A DNA stretch of 7,828 nt from Candidatus Zixiibacteriota bacterium. Its GTDB lineage: Bacteria; Zixibacteria; MSB-5A5; GN15; FEB-12. The translations under genes and the position numbers were made by a program. Of the stretch, positions 6,385 through 7,828 are shown piece after piece (position 1 is the first letter of the stretch; each line of letters begins with the position of its first letter). The stretch lies in assembly GCA_030642845.1 (NCBI GenBank), contig DAOWMZ010000065.1:1-7828 (forward strand), in the 5' to 3' direction. The notes beneath the pieces were generated by a model. That model made no database searches. It was given only the letters and a program-made list of their open reading frames with translations, and was not told the DNA's origin.

Positions 6385-6753
6385 AGCTTCAATAGAGTGT
6401 TATTTAAATAAACTTGACTTATGGGGGGGGAATTGCTTATATTACTATTGTTGAAAAATGGTCTTACTGTCTAAGTAAATAGAAGTATGCTTATTAGGTT
6501 TCTGTGATCTTGTTGCTGGGGGAATGAAGTTGACGGTATTATGTGTTTTTTGAAAAACAAATTATTCCTAAAATCAAATACAAAGTCCTCAAAGGTACAT
6601 ATTCTTAATCGTTATGTTCATTCCTTATGTTAAAATTATTCCACTATAAGGGTCATATTTTATCAGCATAAGTCTCATACTATTTATTTAAACAATGAGA
6701 TTAACAAATAAGAAAATAATTTTTATATCAAAATTACTGCACGGAGGCATGAA
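6385..6753. other. AT-rich intergenic region with no supported gene
   Basis: These 369 bp separate the Lon-like gene from the secreted-protein gene. They hold a promoter-like pair at 6414-6443, a short GTTTTT/AAAAAC inverted repeat (6545-6558) and TCTCAT/ATGAGA arms (6673-6678 and 6695-6700). A 30-codon frame from ATG 6541 has no convincing ribosome site and no recognisable product. No terminator with a T-tract is evident after the Lon stop. If the promoter at 6414 serves the next gene, the transcript has a leader of about 300 nt. Confidence 0.6.
6414..6443 (+). promoter_or_regulatory. Promoter-like pair with G8 tract in spacer
   Basis: TTGACT (6414-6419) and TATATT (6438-6443) are 18 bp apart. 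The spacer contains eight consecutive G residues (6423-6430). The hexamers are good sigma70 matches. It lies about 310 bp before the start codon of the secreted protein, so it either gives a long leader or drives a small RNA. Slippage in the G tract would change the spacing. Confidence 0.5.
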
Positions 6754-7828
6754 ATGAATGTGAAAATTTTAGTTGTACTGATGTCGATTGTTCTCCTGTT
6801 ATCATCGACAGGTATGGCTCAGTTTGTTCAGGATGAGTATGATTTGGGAGAGGCAGATACTGTAGATGTAGTATTCAGCGTTACCCCGGATTATACTACC
6901 GGGACATTTGATTTACAGATGGATTTATATGTATTCGATGACTCTAATCAAATATTTGGTCATTCAATGGGGTTCTTCTGGGATAATCCCAATATTCAAA
7001 TGGATAGTGCTTTTTCCGGACCGGAAATAGATGCTGCTTATGATCTTGGTCCCTATCATTATGAAGATGACAACATTGCTATTACCAATGCAAATTTGAG
7101 ATTTTTACATGGTGGTCTAACTTTTGGACCAGGATATTCACCTCAGCCAAACAGAGTCCTTTGGGCATCTTATTTTTTTACGGCTTCATCATGGGATATT
7201 TGTGATTCAATTGCATTGGATACTCTTTCGTTTAGTTCCGGTTCCACATATTTACTTACAACTACCGGCATAGCCACCTATAAACCATACTTCACGGGAA
7301 GAGTTTTATATCGTGATACAGCCTGTGTGCAATTGGCAAATCTGGTCACATCTGTTGATACGTTATTTTTTAACGCTGTTGAAGGTCAGAGTAGTCCCGA
7401 TCAACAATCTTTTACGGTCAGCTCCGATGCCCAGCCTATTAGTTTTAATTTAGTTGAAACAATTTCCTGGATTACATTAAGCCCGACAAGTGGTATTACA
7501 ACTCAGGTTATTAATGTACTCCCTAATACTCTAGGTTTATCAGAGGGTTCATATCTGGATTCAATAAGAGTACAATCTACAGAAGCTACAAACTCTCCAA
7601 TATATGTATATATTGATTTACAGGTTGCTCCTCAACCACCGGAAATAGGGTATGACCCTTCAGTCTTCTACTTTAATGCAGTTGCCAGTGGGGATAATCC
7701 TGCTGATAAATTCCTGAATATTTCTAATACTGGTGGTCAGGTGTTGAATTGGTCAGTAACAAATACGGAGACCTGGCTTACATCATCACCCCCAGCAGGA
7801 ACTGATGCAGGAGTAGTAACTCTTTCAG
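6754..7828 (+). CDS. Secreted protein with BACON/Ig-like repeats, 3' partial
   Basis: The first 358 codons are open and the gene runs off the window. GGAGG (6743-6747) lies 6 nt before the ATG. A clear signal peptide covers residues 1-22: Lys4, a hydrophobic core VVLMSIVLLL, then a cut after GMA before QFVQDEYD. Residues 23-195 form an extracellular region of unknown family, rich in Asp, aromatic and Gly residues, with only two cysteines (150 and 191). From about 201 two BACON-like modules follow. The first (201-293) has SFTVSSDAQPISF, then SWITLSPTSG and an EGSY stretch; the second (297 onward) has LNISNTGGQVLNWSV, then WLTSSPPAG. Such modules mediate surface adhesion or carbohydrate contact in FCB-group bacteria. 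The protein probably acts outside the cell or at its surface; the missing C-terminus may hold the anchor or sorting domain. Confidence 0.85.
   Translation, partial: MNVKILVVLMSIVLLLSSTGMAQFVQDEYDLGEADTVDVVFSVTPDYTTGTFDLQMDLYVFDDSNQIFGHSMGFFWDNPNIQMDSAFSGPEIDAAYDLGPYHYEDDNIAITNANLRFLHGGLTFGPGYSPQPNRVLWASYFFTASSWDICDSIALDTLSFSSGSTYLLTTTGIATYKPYFTGRVLYRDTACVQLANLVTSVDTLFFNAVEGQSSPDQQSFTVSSDAQPISFNLVETISWITLSPTSGITTQVINVLPNTLGLSEGSYLDSIRVQSTEATNSPIYVYIDLQVAPQPPEIGYDPSVFYFNAVASGDNPADKFLNISNTGGQVLNWSVTNTETWLTSSPPAGTDAGVVTLS

Noticed and set aside
6541..6633. 30-codon frame in the gap after the Lon-like gene
   Set aside because: There is no convincing ribosome site, no recognisable product and it is of a length expected by chance in AT-rich DNA.

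Overview
This window is bacterial DNA. It holds four genes or gene parts, all on the + strand, separated by unusually repeat-rich intergenic DNA. The last gene encodes an exported protein with BACON/Ig-like repeats. Together with the dispersed hairpin repeats of the GGCGGCCTTGTGTCGCC / GGAGACAAGCCCCGCC type, this suggests an uncultured lineage of the FCB group, for example Zixibacteria. That placement is inference from style only: no rRNA or ribosomal marker gene is present.

Layout. 1-444: no gene. It holds a nested inverted-repeat element (9-190), then a perfect consensus sigma70 promoter (TTGACA, 17 bp, TATAAT; 330-358) whose spacer contains a 14-bp inverted repeat. 445-642: a 65-aa cysteine-rich zinc-ribbon protein resembling the C-terminal tail of B12-dependent ribonucleotide reductases (NrdJ), but standing alone. 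610-839: a 115-bp tandem duplication that starts inside the 3' end of that gene. A partial third relic leads directly into the next start codon. 892-3591: a Ski2/Hel308-like superfamily 2 helicase with an apparent OmpR/PhoB-type winged helix at its C-terminus. 3592-3879: an intergenic gap with a second copy of the hairpin repeat and a probable promoter. 3880-6384: a Lon-family protease with an intact Ser-Lys dyad but an ATPase module that has lost several nucleotide-handling residues, plus a polybasic tail. 6385-6753: an AT-rich gap with a promoter-like pair carrying a G8 tract in its spacer. 6754-7828: the start of a secreted repeat protein that runs off the window.

How they may work together. 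The zinc-ribbon gene and the helicase may be one transcription unit, driven by the strong promoter at 330-358 and bracketed by two same-orientation copies of the dispersed repeat. The Lon-like gene appears to have its own promoter and lies beyond the second repeat copy, so a joint function with the helicase is not shown. The points most worth a second look are the Lon-like protein with a live protease and a damaged ATPase, the helicase/winged-helix fusion, the family of CAGGC-N3-GCCTG palindromes around the helicase start, and the 115-bp duplication carrying a gene end and a start codon.
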